Shown here piece after piece: positions 55,201 to 63,547 of a DNA stretch of 64,000 nt. Within the stretch, counting starts at the first letter, position 1, and each line of letters starts with the position of its first letter. This DNA comes from Arenibacter latericius DSM 15913 (GTDB lineage: Bacteria > Bacteroidota > Bacteroidia > Flavobacteriales > Flavobacteriaceae): NCBI RefSeq assembly GCF_000424985.1, contig NZ_AUKX01000002.1, forward strand, positions 124,001-188,000, given 5' to 3'. The translations under genes were made by a program, and so were the position numbers. The notes below the pieces were generated by a model. It was not told the DNA's origin, searched no databases, and saw nothing but the letters and a program-made list of their open reading frames with translations.

Positions 55201-55706
55201 AATTTTTCTACAGGGTAATCTCCGGTAAAATTGATATTCATTATGGGTACTTCCTCAGAAAAGTTGAGGTCGAACACATTTGGTTCTACTTTGGCTCCAT
55301 TAAAGGTGGGCCAATCCTCACTAGCTTTTTCTGAGTCCACTTCATCTTTTACCTTCTGCTTTGCGGCTTCTACAGTAATTTCCTCATCAAACTCAACGGT
55401 TATAATAGCATAGTCTTCTTGAGAAGTAGAGACTATTTCTACCACATTACTCACGCTTTTTAATCTATCCTCTAAGGGGTCAGTTATTAAACGTTCAATA
55501 TCCTCAGCAGTGTTCCCGGGATAGGGGGTGCTTATATAAATCTTTGTCTCTATAATCTCTGGAAAGTCTTCCCTAGGCATAGCAAAATAGGCCGACATTC
55601 CGATCCATAGAAATATTCCGATCATTACATAAACTACAGATGGATTATCTATGGCCCACGAAGACAGTTTAAACTCTTTGTCTGTGTTCTTTTGTAATTT
55701 GCTCAT
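52206..55706 (-). CDS. RND efflux transporter permease (AcrB/MMPL-type)
   Basis: 1166 residues, about 120 longer than E. coli AcrB. The N-terminal helix IGIFLWIGMSAYFAMPREDFPEI is followed by the two large periplasmic loops and two clusters of five or six transmembrane helices. Proton-relay features are seen in FGMIMGLGMLVDNGIVVVENVYRLMDEG (about 410-437) and in MTMMGIISLAGIVVNNGVVLLDY (about 1015-1037). The additional length is mostly a helical stretch after the first TM cluster (about 510-580). It exports drugs, metals or lipids by proton antiport. It is last in the operon behind the adaptor and TolC, and eight bases from the adaptor gene. Confidence 0.95.
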   Translation of the reverse strand: MSKLQKNTDKEFKLSSWAIDNPSVVYVMIGIFLWIGMSAYFAMPREDFPEIIETKIYISTPYPGNTAEDIERLITDPLEDRLKSVSNVVEIVSTSQEDYAIITVEFDEEITVEAAKQKVKDEVDSEKASEDWPTFNGAKVEPNVFDLNFSEEVPIMNINFTGDYPVEKLKEFAEYLQDEIEDLPEIKKADIRGAQEKEVEIAVDIYKMMAAKVSFDDVIQTISSGNMTMSAGNLQVSGQRRTIRIIGEVEDPLELKDFVVKSENGAVYLRNIAEIRFDEKEKTTYAREFGESVVMLDVKKRAGRNAISAADQIREIVKNSQANYFPADLHISIANDSSTRTLNQVDDLVNNIIFGIILVVTVLMFFLGFRNALFVGFAIPMSMFMSFMILSMLGYTLNTMILFGMIMGLGMLVDNGIVVVENVYRLMDEGMPRIEAAKKGIGEIAFPIIISTATTVAAFVPLGLWPGIFGQFMIFFPITLSVVLGSSLVVAIFMNSMLVSQFMDTDEKELTVKQLIRVSIFLGGFGILILLFGGAMRGFGTVMIVTAIMFWAYKYLLKRWALRFQRNVMTRFENWYEKRLIHALRGKNVYWYFGMTALLLVAVFWLFGKSLESGRTKVEFFPDNRPNEIYVYIEYPEGTSIEKTNELTLEVEKRVYEILNDEEYLHNGENFMVTSAVSQVGEGAGNPMTDGGSTAEMPHRGKLTVNFSEFKYRRGIDTEDIRAKVQTGLSGVYPGVAISVEKDANGPPAGYAINIELEGDDYDELINTAENIRNFINSKNIPGIEEIKIDVNKSKPSMEVVVDRKKAGELGVSVAQVGNQLRRSIFGEKAGIYKEGGDDYDINVRFNKDLRYNRSALFNQNIIFRDPSTGQIKEIPISAVATEKNTSSFSAIKHRDGKRVVTIYSGLQPGFTDAAAVVAEIQREMEEFKSLPDGIKIDYTGQIEEQNKQMLFLVGALFTGLGLILLILIFQFGGISKPIIIMIAIFLSFIGVFGGIMITGWSFVIMMTMMGIISLAGIVVNNGVVLLDYTQILIDRKKVSLGMDDSDLLTKTEATEAIIQGGKARLRPVLLTAITTVLGLIPLAIGLNIDFFSLFSEFNPHIYVGGDNVVFWGPLAWTVIFGLIVATFLTLIIVPVLFNISYRMKIAWKNKKAGSKEEPDDVLVTE

Positions 55707-55713
55707 GGACTCC

Positions 55714-56883
55714 TTAATTAATTATTTTAACTGTTTGGCCATCTTTTACGTTACGCGCCCCTTCTTCTATAATATGATCGCCTTTGGCAATTCCGGATAA
55801 CACTTCTACCATCCCATCTTGTGTTTTACCGGTGCTAATGATGCTTCTTTTAACTACGGCCTCATTATCATCATTAAGCTCTTTAGCTATAAACGCATAC
55901 TGCTCCCCCGCGGCATTTTCTGAAATTATACTAGCGGGTATAAGTACAGCATTGTCATTGGTGTAATCGTTTATTAGCACTCTTGCTGTTAGGTTGGGCT
56001 TAATCTGTCCCTTATTATTGGGTACCGGAATCTCTATCTTAAAGGATCGGTTACTTGGATTAATGAAATTACCAGTTTGCCTTACTTGGGTAGTAATACT
56101 ATCTCCAAGGACAGGAAAATATACTTTTGCTTCCTTGCCTTTAACAACACTTCCTAAATAGGTCTCTGGAACTTCTACATCTACATACATTTCCGATAAG
56201 TTTACAATCCTAAATACTTCGGAGCCTGGACCTGGGGATACTACATTTCCTTGATTTTTTATGACGTCATCTATTATTCCTGAAAAGGGAGCTCTTATAG
56301 TAAACTTTCCAACTTGACTCTTAAGTTGGTCTACCGAATTTTTTGAAGCTTCATAATTGGTTTTAGCCTGTAAAAATTGAATTTCGGAGCCAATTTTTTG
56401 ATCCCATAATCTTTTTTGACGTTCAAAAGTGGTCTTGGCTAATGCTGCTTGCGTTTCCAATTGCTGTAATTGGCTAGACATTCCACCATCGTTTATGGTA
56501 GCTAAAAGCTGCCCTTTAGTTACCTGCTGCCCTTCTTTTACATATACTTTTTCTAAAGTACCTTGCATTTCGGGATAGATTAACACATTTTGCTTAGTTT
56601 TTACATCTCCTTGTAGCGATAGAAAATGGTTGAATTTTACGGGGTTGGCTACAATAGTGGATACTAATGGTAGGTTTTTAGTGCCTTCAAGTGATCCAAT
56701 AGCCGAATCTAATATTTGAATTTGCTGGTTAAATAAATGCTGTTGGTCAGATAGTTCCTTTCTCTTTAACCGAAGCTCTTTAAGATTGCTCTCGGAAATA
56801 AGGTCTTCTACCGATTTCTGTTTTTCGGATCCACAGGAGATTAGTAATATTCCTGCTGCCATTATATACGTTAAGTTTTTCAT
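55714..56883 (-). CDS. RND efflux periplasmic adaptor (membrane fusion protein)
   Basis: 389 residues. It has a lipoprotein signal (AAGILLISC|GSEK, Cys17), a coiled-coil hairpin (about 35-65 and 140-185; QLQQLETQAALAKTTFERQKRLWDQKIGSEIQF), the lipoyl/barrel halves (GTLEKVYVKEGQQVTKGQLLATIND near 110 and FTIRAPFSGIIDDVIKNQGNVVSPG near 193) and the C-terminal membrane-proximal domain. It bridges the inner-membrane permease and the TolC channel. The gene lies between them, as in most Bacteroidota efflux operons. Confidence 0.95.
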   Translation of the reverse strand: MKNLTYIMAAGILLISCGSEKQKSVEDLISESNLKELRLKRKELSDQQHLFNQQIQILDSAIGSLEGTKNLPLVSTIVANPVKFNHFLSLQGDVKTKQNVLIYPEMQGTLEKVYVKEGQQVTKGQLLATINDGGMSSQLQQLETQAALAKTTFERQKRLWDQKIGSEIQFLQAKTNYEASKNSVDQLKSQVGKFTIRAPFSGIIDDVIKNQGNVVSPGPGSEVFRIVNLSEMYVDVEVPETYLGSVVKGKEAKVYFPVLGDSITTQVRQTGNFINPSNRSFKIEIPVPNNKGQIKPNLTARVLINDYTNDNAVLIPASIISENAAGEQYAFIAKELNDDNEAVVKRSIISTGKTQDGMVEVLSGIAKGDHIIEEGARNVKDGQTVKIIN

Positions 56884-56913
56884 TAGAAGCTATTTATTGA
56901 TGGATGATCGTGT

Positions 56914-58251
56914 TTATAATTTAGTATTTAGAACCACTTGTAGTTCGGTCTTTTTATTGATGACCTCTACCATAGATTGTAGGTATTCTTGTTGTGCATT
57001 GTAGAGTTGGGTTTGTGCCTGTCTTAGCTCAAAGCTAGTGGCAATCCCTTCCTCATACTTAATTTGATTTTTACTCTCTATGCGTTCTGCAAGCCCTAGG
57101 TTTTCTTTTGCAGTATTATATTCTTCTATGGAAAACAGGTAATCGCTTTTAGCCTTTTCATATTGTAAACGAAGATTTTGCTCTGTTTCCGAAAGTTGTG
57201 TCTTCGCTTGGTCTACGGCAATTTTTGCCCGTTGAGTTTTGGCACTTCTTCCCAATGAACTAAAAATAGGAATGTGAAGGTCTAAGCCAAATACGGAAGA
57301 TTCAAACCATTCTACCTCATTGCTAAAAAAGTTAAAAGAATCACTATAAGCAGTGCTCCCATAATTTATAAAAGCATTAAGTGTTGGCAAGGCCATGCTT
57401 TTTTGCAATTTTAGTTCTAATTCCCTTTGTTTAAACAAATTGGTGGCAATTTTAAAATCTACATTGCCTTCCATTATAAATTCGGACTCCAATAGGTCTG
57501 GTCTTATTTGCTGCTGCGCCAGATCGTTAAGGTTTTCCGTTAATATAGTGGGTTCATTAATGTCTATTCCCAAAACTAAATTTAACATCTGCAGTGTAAT
57601 ATCCTGAAGGCGTAGGGAGTTCTTTAATTGGTTGTCTATAGAGGAAAGCGTAATTTGTAATTGTTCTACACTTTCTTCCTCTCCCAACCCATTTTCATAT
57701 AACTTTTGGGTCTCTAAGAGATTTTTTTCCAAATTGGCTTTGTTCTTTCTAAATATGTCAACACTCTCCTTGGCTAATAAGACATTTCCATAGGCCTCTA
57801 CTACTGCCTTACGAATTTCTAGATCGGTTTTTTCTTTGTTGTTCTTACTATATTGTATAAAGGTCTTTGCTGCTTGGACCCCTACAATATACGAACCGTC
57901 AAATATCTGTTGCCTTAAAGTGGCAGAGGCATTGGCGGTCTGTGGCTGACCGAAAACGATTGGAATAAATGTGCCTGGTTCCCCACCACCAAATTCTGCG
58001 GGAATTAGGGATACTTGTTGTTTAAGCTGATTTTGGTAACTAACATCACCACTTATTTGAGGCAATCCCGTAGCGATGGTTTCCCATTTTTGCTTCTGAG
58101 CGTCCGTTAGGTCACGCCCCGCATTTATAGCACTGTAATTATTTTCGAGGGCAAATTCAATTGCTTGTTCCAAGCTGAATTTATGGACTTGCTCTTGAGC
58201 GTTTACCCAGCTAACTAAGAGCATTAGAAATATGGTTAACCTATTTTTCAT
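56914..58251 (-). CDS. TolC family outer-membrane efflux channel
   Basis: 445 residues. A signal peptide (MLLVSWVNAQ) is followed by the two internally repeated alpha-barrel halves. Motifs are FSLEQAIEFALENNYSAINAGRDL (about 24-47) and the C-terminal YEEGIATSFELRQAQTQLYNAQQEYLQSM (about 395-423), both characteristic of outer-membrane efflux proteins. The trimer forms a tunnel across the periplasm. It is the second gene of the operon, 43 bp after tetR and 30 bp before the adaptor. Confidence 0.94.
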   Translation of the reverse strand: MKNRLTIFLMLLVSWVNAQEQVHKFSLEQAIEFALENNYSAINAGRDLTDAQKQKWETIATGLPQISGDVSYQNQLKQQVSLIPAEFGGGEPGTFIPIVFGQPQTANASATLRQQIFDGSYIVGVQAAKTFIQYSKNNKEKTDLEIRKAVVEAYGNVLLAKESVDIFRKNKANLEKNLLETQKLYENGLGEEESVEQLQITLSSIDNQLKNSLRLQDITLQMLNLVLGIDINEPTILTENLNDLAQQQIRPDLLESEFIMEGNVDFKIATNLFKQRELELKLQKSMALPTLNAFINYGSTAYSDSFNFFSNEVEWFESSVFGLDLHIPIFSSLGRSAKTQRAKIAVDQAKTQLSETEQNLRLQYEKAKSDYLFSIEEYNTAKENLGLAERIESKNQIKYEEGIATSFELRQAQTQLYNAQQEYLQSMVEVINKKTELQVVLNTKL

Positions 58252-58294
58252 CGAATTCTGTTTACTGTTTTAGTAATTGGTTATATAAGGGTTT

Positions 58295-58900
58295 TTATTC
58301 TTTATTGGATTGGATAATTTTATTTAAATAATCTCTTCCTTTTGGGGTTACAATGCCTCGTAAATAATATTCCAAAAAATTGCTTTGTAAACTATCCATT
58401 GGAAAAAGGTCTTTAGGAAACATTTCAGGGTCCTGGATACTGGTCATCCCGGAGATGTAAATCCTAGACACAAAATCTATATTTATATCCTCCCGATAGA
58501 CTCCCGATTTTAATCCCCTTTTTAAATTATTGATGATGCATTTCTGCATAAGGGTATTTTGTTTGGTTTTTAGATGTCCGGCTATTTTGGGATAGTATTT
58601 ATGTAATTGGTACTGGGAGGCTGATTTTTCATCCTTTATATAGTAGATGACGTATTTTTTAATATCGTACAACTCCTCAATGGGATTTTTACCTAAGGCG
58701 CATATTGTATTTATACCCTCACTTATTTTATCGAATAGCTGACTGGTACACTCCTGTACCAGTTTAGTTTTGTTTTCGTAGTGAGTATAAATGGTTTTTT
58801 TAGAAATGCCAATTTCATTTGCCAGATCATCCATGGTAACACTTTTAACCCCTAGGTTTAAAAATAGTTCCGTAGCCTTATCTAATATTAACTCCTTCAT
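58295..58900 (-). CDS. TetR/AcrR family transcriptional regulator
   Basis: 201 residues. The N-terminal TetR helix-turn-helix is clear: ILDKATELFLNLGVKSVTMDDLANEIGISKKTIYTHYENKTKLVQ. The C-terminal ligand domain ends near residue 190. It heads the efflux operon tetR-tolC-adaptor-permease. A palindrome AGGAAACT-N14-AGTTTCCT covers its promoter, so it probably represses its own operon and is released by an efflux substrate. The start codon is six to ten bases after the predicted transcription start, so the message would have almost no leader. Confidence 0.93.
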   Translation of the reverse strand: MKELILDKATELFLNLGVKSVTMDDLANEIGISKKTIYTHYENKTKLVQECTSQLFDKISEGINTICALGKNPIEELYDIKKYVIYYIKDEKSASQYQLHKYYPKIAGHLKTKQNTLMQKCIINNLKRGLKSGVYREDINIDFVSRIYISGMTSIQDPEMFPKDLFPMDSLQSNFLEYYLRGIVTPKGRDYLNKIIQSNKE

Positions 58901-58908
58901 ATTGGCCG

Positions 58909-58949
58909 CAAAGATAGTTAGGAAACTATTAAAACCAATAAAGTTTCCT
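58909..58949 (-). promoter_or_regulatory. Promoter and operator of the TetR-RND operon
   Basis: On the minus strand a TTG (-33, at 58936-58938) and TATCTTTG (-7, at 58909-58916) are separated by exactly 19 bases, the consensus Bacteroidota spacing. An 8-bp inverted repeat, AGGAAACT/AGTTTCCT, at 58920-58927 and 58942-58949 with a 14-base centre, brackets the -33 element and sits next to the -7. A regulator bound there would block RNA polymerase. Confidence 0.8.
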
Positions 58950-59047
58950 TGATTCTTTTCAATTTTGATTCAGGTGATATTATGAACCGTTTAATTCTTT
59001 ATGCATACTGAAGGGTTTGATGTATTTTTGGAGAAAATTATGTTCCT

Positions 59048-60022
59048 ATGCCCAAAATTGACCAATATCGATCTCATTTTTTAGCTTATTTAGAAAGTAA
59101 GAGTCTAGTAGAAGAGCCTAGAAATCTTTATGAGCCAATTTCATATATACTTCATCTTGGAGGAAAGCGATTACGGCCGGTACTCACCCTTATGGCAACA
59201 GATATTTTTGGGGTAGATTATAAAAAGGCAATGGATGCGGCATTGGCTATTGAGGTGTTTCATAATTTTTCTTTGGTGCATGATGATATTATGGATGGGG
59301 CACCCCTGCGTAGGGGTAAGCAAACCGTGCATGAGAAATGGGATGTAAATACGGGGATTTTATCGGGGGACGCTATGCTGATCTATTGCTACCAGCTTTT
59401 AGAGAGTTATCCTGATGCTGTTTTTAAAGAACTGATGCAACTGTTTAGTAAAACAGCAATGGAAGTTTGTGAAGGACAACAATACGATGTGGATTTTGAG
59501 ACTAGGGACGATGTAAGTATTCCAGAATACTTATTGATGATTCAATATAAGACTGCTGTTTTGGTTGGCGCCGCTATGAAGATGGGAGCTATAATCGCAG
59601 ATCAGCCCAAGTCGGTCCAAGATGCCATCTATGATTTTGGAAAGTATTTAGGAATCGCTTTTCAATTACAGGATGATTATTTAGATGCTTTTGGTGATCC
59701 CAAAACTTTTGGCAAGCAAGTAGGAGGGGATATTATGGTTAATAAAAAGACTTATTTGTATTTAAAGTCTTTGGAGTTGGGAAATTCCATACAAAAACAA
59801 GAGTTGGAGCATTTGTTTTCTATAAAGCCTGCAGATACCTTACATAAGGTTACTACTGTTAAAGAGTTGTATGAAGAAACTGGGGCAGTAGATGAGACCT
59901 TAAAAGAAATAGAAGGATATACCCAAAAGGCATTTGCTCTTTTGGATGAGCTCCCTATAGATCAGTCTAAAAAGGAAATGTTAGCCCAATTTGGCACCTC
60001 CCTAATGAAACGGGAGGTGTAA
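59048..60022 (+). CDS. Polyprenyl diphosphate synthase
   Basis: 324 residues, an all-alpha trans-prenyltransferase. The first Asp-rich motif is VHDDIMDGAPLRRGKQTVH (Asp near 79) and the second is QLQDDYLDAFGDPKTFGKQVGGD (Asp near 210). Both are complete, so it should condense IPP with allylic diphosphates. The chain length is not certain from sequence; it could make geranylgeranyl diphosphate for carotenoids or a longer chain for menaquinone. The lycopene cyclase gene lies 4 kb away. The 3' end of the coding sequence contains a hairpin that could end transcription of the convergent gene. Confidence 0.92.
   Translation: MPKIDQYRSHFLAYLESKSLVEEPRNLYEPISYILHLGGKRLRPVLTLMATDIFGVDYKKAMDAALAIEVFHNFSLVHDDIMDGAPLRRGKQTVHEKWDVNTGILSGDAMLIYCYQLLESYPDAVFKELMQLFSKTAMEVCEGQQYDVDFETRDDVSIPEYLLMIQYKTAVLVGAAMKMGAIIADQPKSVQDAIYDFGKYLGIAFQLQDDYLDAFGDPKTFGKQVGGDIMVNKKTYLYLKSLELGNSIQKQELEHLFSIKPADTLHKVTTVKELYEETGAVDETLKEIEGYTQKAFALLDELPIDQSKKEMLAQFGTSLMKREV
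59995..60019. terminator. GC-rich hairpin inside the 3' end of the prenyltransferase gene
   Basis: CACCTCCC (59995-60002) and GGGAGGTG (60012-60019) form a perfect 8-bp stem with a 9-base loop within the last codons. There is no T-run on either side, so this is not a standard intrinsic terminator. The convergent genes end only 13 bp apart, so this is the only structure that could separate their transcripts. Confidence 0.5.
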
Positions 60023-60035
60023 AATAGGCTGTTTA

Positions 60036-63000
60036 TTACTTTTTCATATTAGCTAAGAATTCTATTACATCTCTAATTTCTCTCTTAGACATAAGGGTGC
60101 CCATTGCTGGCATTCCGGAGGCCATATTTTGCCGTTTGGCAACTCTTGATGTAGCAATAACTAAGGGCTCTGCATCGGAAGTTCTTAAGGTGATTTCATC
60201 CTTATTTTCCGATGTTAAGATTCCCGTTACTACCTGTCCTTCTTTTAAGGTGAGGGTAACAGTACCATAACCAGGAGCCAAACGCTCACTAGGCTGTATT
60301 AGGGATTCTAATAGTTGTTCTCTGCTTAAAATATTTCCAATATTGTCCATCGGGGGACCTACAGTGCCGCCTTGTCCATTTACGGAATGGCAGCGAACAC
60401 ATTGTCCTGCAGAATTATTGTTAAAATACTGGTATCCTGCCCATCTATTTCCTCCGGTAAGGGTTTCTTTGTAGGCTTCCAGGCCATCTCCTTTAGATCT
60501 TATCTGATCTAATTGCGCTATTAATTCTTCAGATTCGCTAGCTTCTACCGCTTCTATTAAATCTAGGATTACTCCGCTAGCTAGTGCATTGGCATTGGCT
60601 TGTTCAATTAAGGAAGTTAAGACCTTACTAGATTTATTGACTGGCATTTCCCCTAAAACACTTAACATCTTTTGTTGTTCCGCAAGCGATCCGCTATTAA
60701 AAATAGGAGTTACAATACTTGGAAGTTTTTCCTTATCAATATCCAGTTGATTAAGTAACCCCAAAGCCACGGTGCGCACATGCTGATTCTTATCGCGCAT
60801 GCCATCTTCCATAACTTCTTCAATCTTATCGTATTTTAAATCTCCAAGCGCTACTAACATTGCGGCTCTTACCTCTGGGGAAGAATGCGTTTTCATAAGT
60901 TTTGCCATTTGAGATTGGTACCCGTCTAGCTTTAAGATGCCAATAGTTTTGGCCATGGCAGTAAGCATTTTGGGATTAGAATCTTTCATGAATTCAGGAA
61001 TATGCTTCTCTAGTTTCTGGCGTACTACTTTTTCATCTCTCCATACTTCACCTCTGTACCTACCATCTACTCTGTCTAATACAGAAGGTGAAGCCCATGT
61101 GCCGATTGTTGTTAAGGCCTCGCTTCTTAGGGTAGCAGATACATTAGATCTTCTTGCGAAATTAATTAATAGATCTAACTCCTTATCACCACCTACCCTA
61201 AGGGCAGCGTTAATGCTTCTGCGCAATAGAGGTTCCGAGGTAAACCGTTCTTCTTGTAAGAGGGAGGCTAATGCTGGAAGCGCATTTTCTATGGACCAAT
61301 CGTCGTTGATGGCCCTTGCAGCTTCGGCTACAAGATATTCGTCCTCATCCTTTAAGAATAGGGCCACCTTTTCGCTCTGCAGTCTTCGTAAGACCAAAAC
61401 AGCGGCTAAACGCAAGCTAGGATGTTCGCTTTTAGCTAATTGAACTATGGGTTGTACTTGCCCAATCCTAGACAAAGCTAAAACAGCGGCATGTCTTAGG
61501 TAAACATCCTCGTCATTATTCGCTTTCAACATTTCCAATAAAGGATTAATCGCTTCGCTTTCCTGGATTCTACCAAGAGCTTGGGCAGCAAAGAATTGTA
61601 CCCTAGCATTATTATGTTGCAGTAGGGGTATTAAATTTTTTCCTACCGCCTTATACTTTAAATCTCCAAGCACCTTAGCTGTTTGTGCTATAATTTCTGC
61701 ATCCTTGTCTTGCAATAAAGGAACTAATAAGGCTGCTCGGCCTCTTTTATATCGTGCTAATTGACCTATTCCCCAAATACCATGGATGCGAGCTAATTGA
61801 TTGTTATTTTCTTGTATAGCATCCTTAAGGCCTATTAAGCCATTCTTATCCTTGGCAACCAATTCGAATTGTGCTTTCTGCCTTATCCGCATATCTGGAT
61901 AAGCTAACAACTGGGTGAGTTTTTCTATGCTTTGATTTTTATAATCCAAGGTCATTAAACGCTCAGTCTCTTTTCTTTCTGTCGCTAGGTCGTTTCTGTT
62001 TTTGCTTACATCTAATTTCCAAACCCTTCCGTAGTTTTTTGTGCCCCATCCGTTAATCCAGTCGGCAAGATACAGGGCTCCATCTGGTGCGAAGCGAATT
62101 CCTGTGGGAAGTATTCCGCTAAGAATATTTTGTTCGGTAATTAACTCAAAAGAGGCTCCTTTAGGTTTTAGGTTAAAACTCCAGATATTGGATCTACTTG
62201 GATTTCCAACAAATTCTACCAAGAAAAACTTATTTCTCCATTCTTTTCCTAATGCAGTTCCGGGGTTATAAGCCATTCCTGTTGGGCCATTGTGAAAGTT
62301 CATTATAGGAGGAATTATGTAGGCAGCCTGATCTTCCCAGCGAGGAACAAAGAGCTTTTCATCCATCCAAACGTTATAGCCGTTATTTTTAGGATCTGTA
62401 TATTTCCCGTATTGCCAATTTGCTCTCCATCCTGCATCCGAACCCTCTACAATATATACTAATCGTTCACTTTCTCCACGGTGGTCACCATCGTTGTCCG
62501 AACTGATAATATTGCCATATTCATCAAACACAAATTCGTGAGTGTTACGCAATCCCCTAGCAAAAACTTCAAAATCGCTTCCATCGGGATTAGATCTTAC
62601 AATAACTCCCTGATTGGGATATTTGTGATTTGTTCCGTCTGCTGTGGTGATATTAGCCCCTATGTCGCCAATTCCCCAATATATTTTTCCATCAGGTCCT
62701 TCTATAGCGCCAGACATACCGTGACCGCTAAAACCAATATGTATTCCATAGCCATGGGAGATAGAAGTTTTATGCTCCATTATTCCGTCTCCGTCCTTAT
62801 CTGTAAAACGCCACATGTCTGGGGCAATACCTACAAACATATCGTTATCTCTTACTAAGAGGGCGCCTGCTACATCGGACACCTCCTCATTAAAATCGTT
62901 AACTATCCTAGTGGCAATATCAGCCCTACCGTTTTTGTTGAGGTCTTCTAACTTCCACACTTCGTCTTTTTCTACAGTAAGATCGCGCCAATCGTGGATG

Positions 63001-63446
63001 CTATCCTTATTTAAATCTTTTAACCAGTTGTTTTCTTCACTTTTATCAGTTGCGAAGGTGCTATGTAAAAACTTTCTTCTGTCTTCTACAGATTCTAACG
63101 CTATGGAAGGGGTCATCCAATCCCTAAACCCCCTAATATCGAACTCAGAATTTTTTTGCCGATTAGTTCTTGTTAAATAGATGTTTCCTTTGTTATCTAT
63201 AGACATCGCTACAGGATCTGGTGCCAAAGAATCCGATGCCCATAGGGAAAGAGTAAGTCCTTTTGCGACTTGGGCTGGTACATTTTCTTCTATTTCCTTA
63301 AATCTAGCGGCTGCGGTTAAAGAATCTTCCTGAATTACAAGCAAAGGTTCCTTTGTGATTTTCGACGCTTCTTTTTTACAAGAGGAGATAAGCAGCGTAG
63401 TTAAGAAAAGAAAAAGGAAGGTACGGTGGAAAAATATGGTTCTCAT
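60036..63446 (-). CDS. HEAT-repeat/cytochrome c lipoprotein, membrane-bound dehydrogenase-like
   Basis: 1136 residues. The signal ends in a lipobox at Cys23 (LTTLLISSC|KKEA). Residues 50-470 form a beta-propeller resembling sugar/PQQ-type membrane-bound dehydrogenases of the Planctomycetes-Verrucomicrobia kind (GNIYLTRTNRQ, GYGIHIGFSGHGMSGAIEGPDG, RGLRNTHEFVFDEYGN). Residues about 500-960 are HEAT/armadillo-like repeats (RIQESEAINPLLEMLK; LRLAAVLVLRRL). Near 1014 a single c-type haem motif GQCVRCHSVNGQGG is followed by the heme-binding C-terminal domain with a Met in MPAMGTLMS. It should pass electrons from an unknown organic substrate to a c-type carrier. The physiological substrate is unknown. 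Confidence 0.88.
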   Translation of the reverse strand: MRTIFFHRTFLFLFLTTLLISSCKKEASKITKEPLLVIQEDSLTAAARFKEIEENVPAQVAKGLTLSLWASDSLAPDPVAMSIDNKGNIYLTRTNRQKNSEFDIRGFRDWMTPSIALESVEDRRKFLHSTFATDKSEENNWLKDLNKDSIHDWRDLTVEKDEVWKLEDLNKNGRADIATRIVNDFNEEVSDVAGALLVRDNDMFVGIAPDMWRFTDKDGDGIMEHKTSISHGYGIHIGFSGHGMSGAIEGPDGKIYWGIGDIGANITTADGTNHKYPNQGVIVRSNPDGSDFEVFARGLRNTHEFVFDEYGNIISSDNDGDHRGESERLVYIVEGSDAGWRANWQYGKYTDPKNNGYNVWMDEKLFVPRWEDQAAYIIPPIMNFHNGPTGMAYNPGTALGKEWRNKFFLVEFVGNPSRSNIWSFNLKPKGASFELITEQNILSGILPTGIRFAPDGALYLADWINGWGTKNYGRVWKLDVSKNRNDLATERKETERLMTLDYKNQSIEKLTQLLAYPDMRIRQKAQFELVAKDKNGLIGLKDAIQENNNQLARIHGIWGIGQLARYKRGRAALLVPLLQDKDAEIIAQTAKVLGDLKYKAVGKNLIPLLQHNNARVQFFAAQALGRIQESEAINPLLEMLKANNDEDVYLRHAAVLALSRIGQVQPIVQLAKSEHPSLRLAAVLVLRRLQSEKVALFLKDEDEYLVAEAARAINDDWSIENALPALASLLQEERFTSEPLLRRSINAALRVGGDKELDLLINFARRSNVSATLRSEALTTIGTWASPSVLDRVDGRYRGEVWRDEKVVRQKLEKHIPEFMKDSNPKMLTAMAKTIGILKLDGYQSQMAKLMKTHSSPEVRAAMLVALGDLKYDKIEEVMEDGMRDKNQHVRTVALGLLNQLDIDKEKLPSIVTPIFNSGSLAEQQKMLSVLGEMPVNKSSKVLTSLIEQANANALASGVILDLIEAVEASESEELIAQLDQIRSKGDGLEAYKETLTGGNRWAGYQYFNNNSAGQCVRCHSVNGQGGTVGPPMDNIGNILSREQLLESLIQPSERLAPGYGTVTLTLKEGQVVTGILTSENKDEITLRTSDAEPLVIATSRVAKRQNMASGMPAMGTLMSKREIRDVIEFLANMKK

Positions 63447-63547
63447 TGATTTTGATTAATGTTTTGTTTTAAGGGTATGCCCGCTTATAGTTTACGGCAG
63501 TACGTTTAAATGTAGGTATATTGAAATAGGGGTTATAATTATGCTTG

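Noticed and set aside
60937-61443. 168-residue plus-strand frame inside the HEAT-repeat gene
   Set aside because: It is antisense to clear HEAT repeats and has no independent signal or homologous motif.
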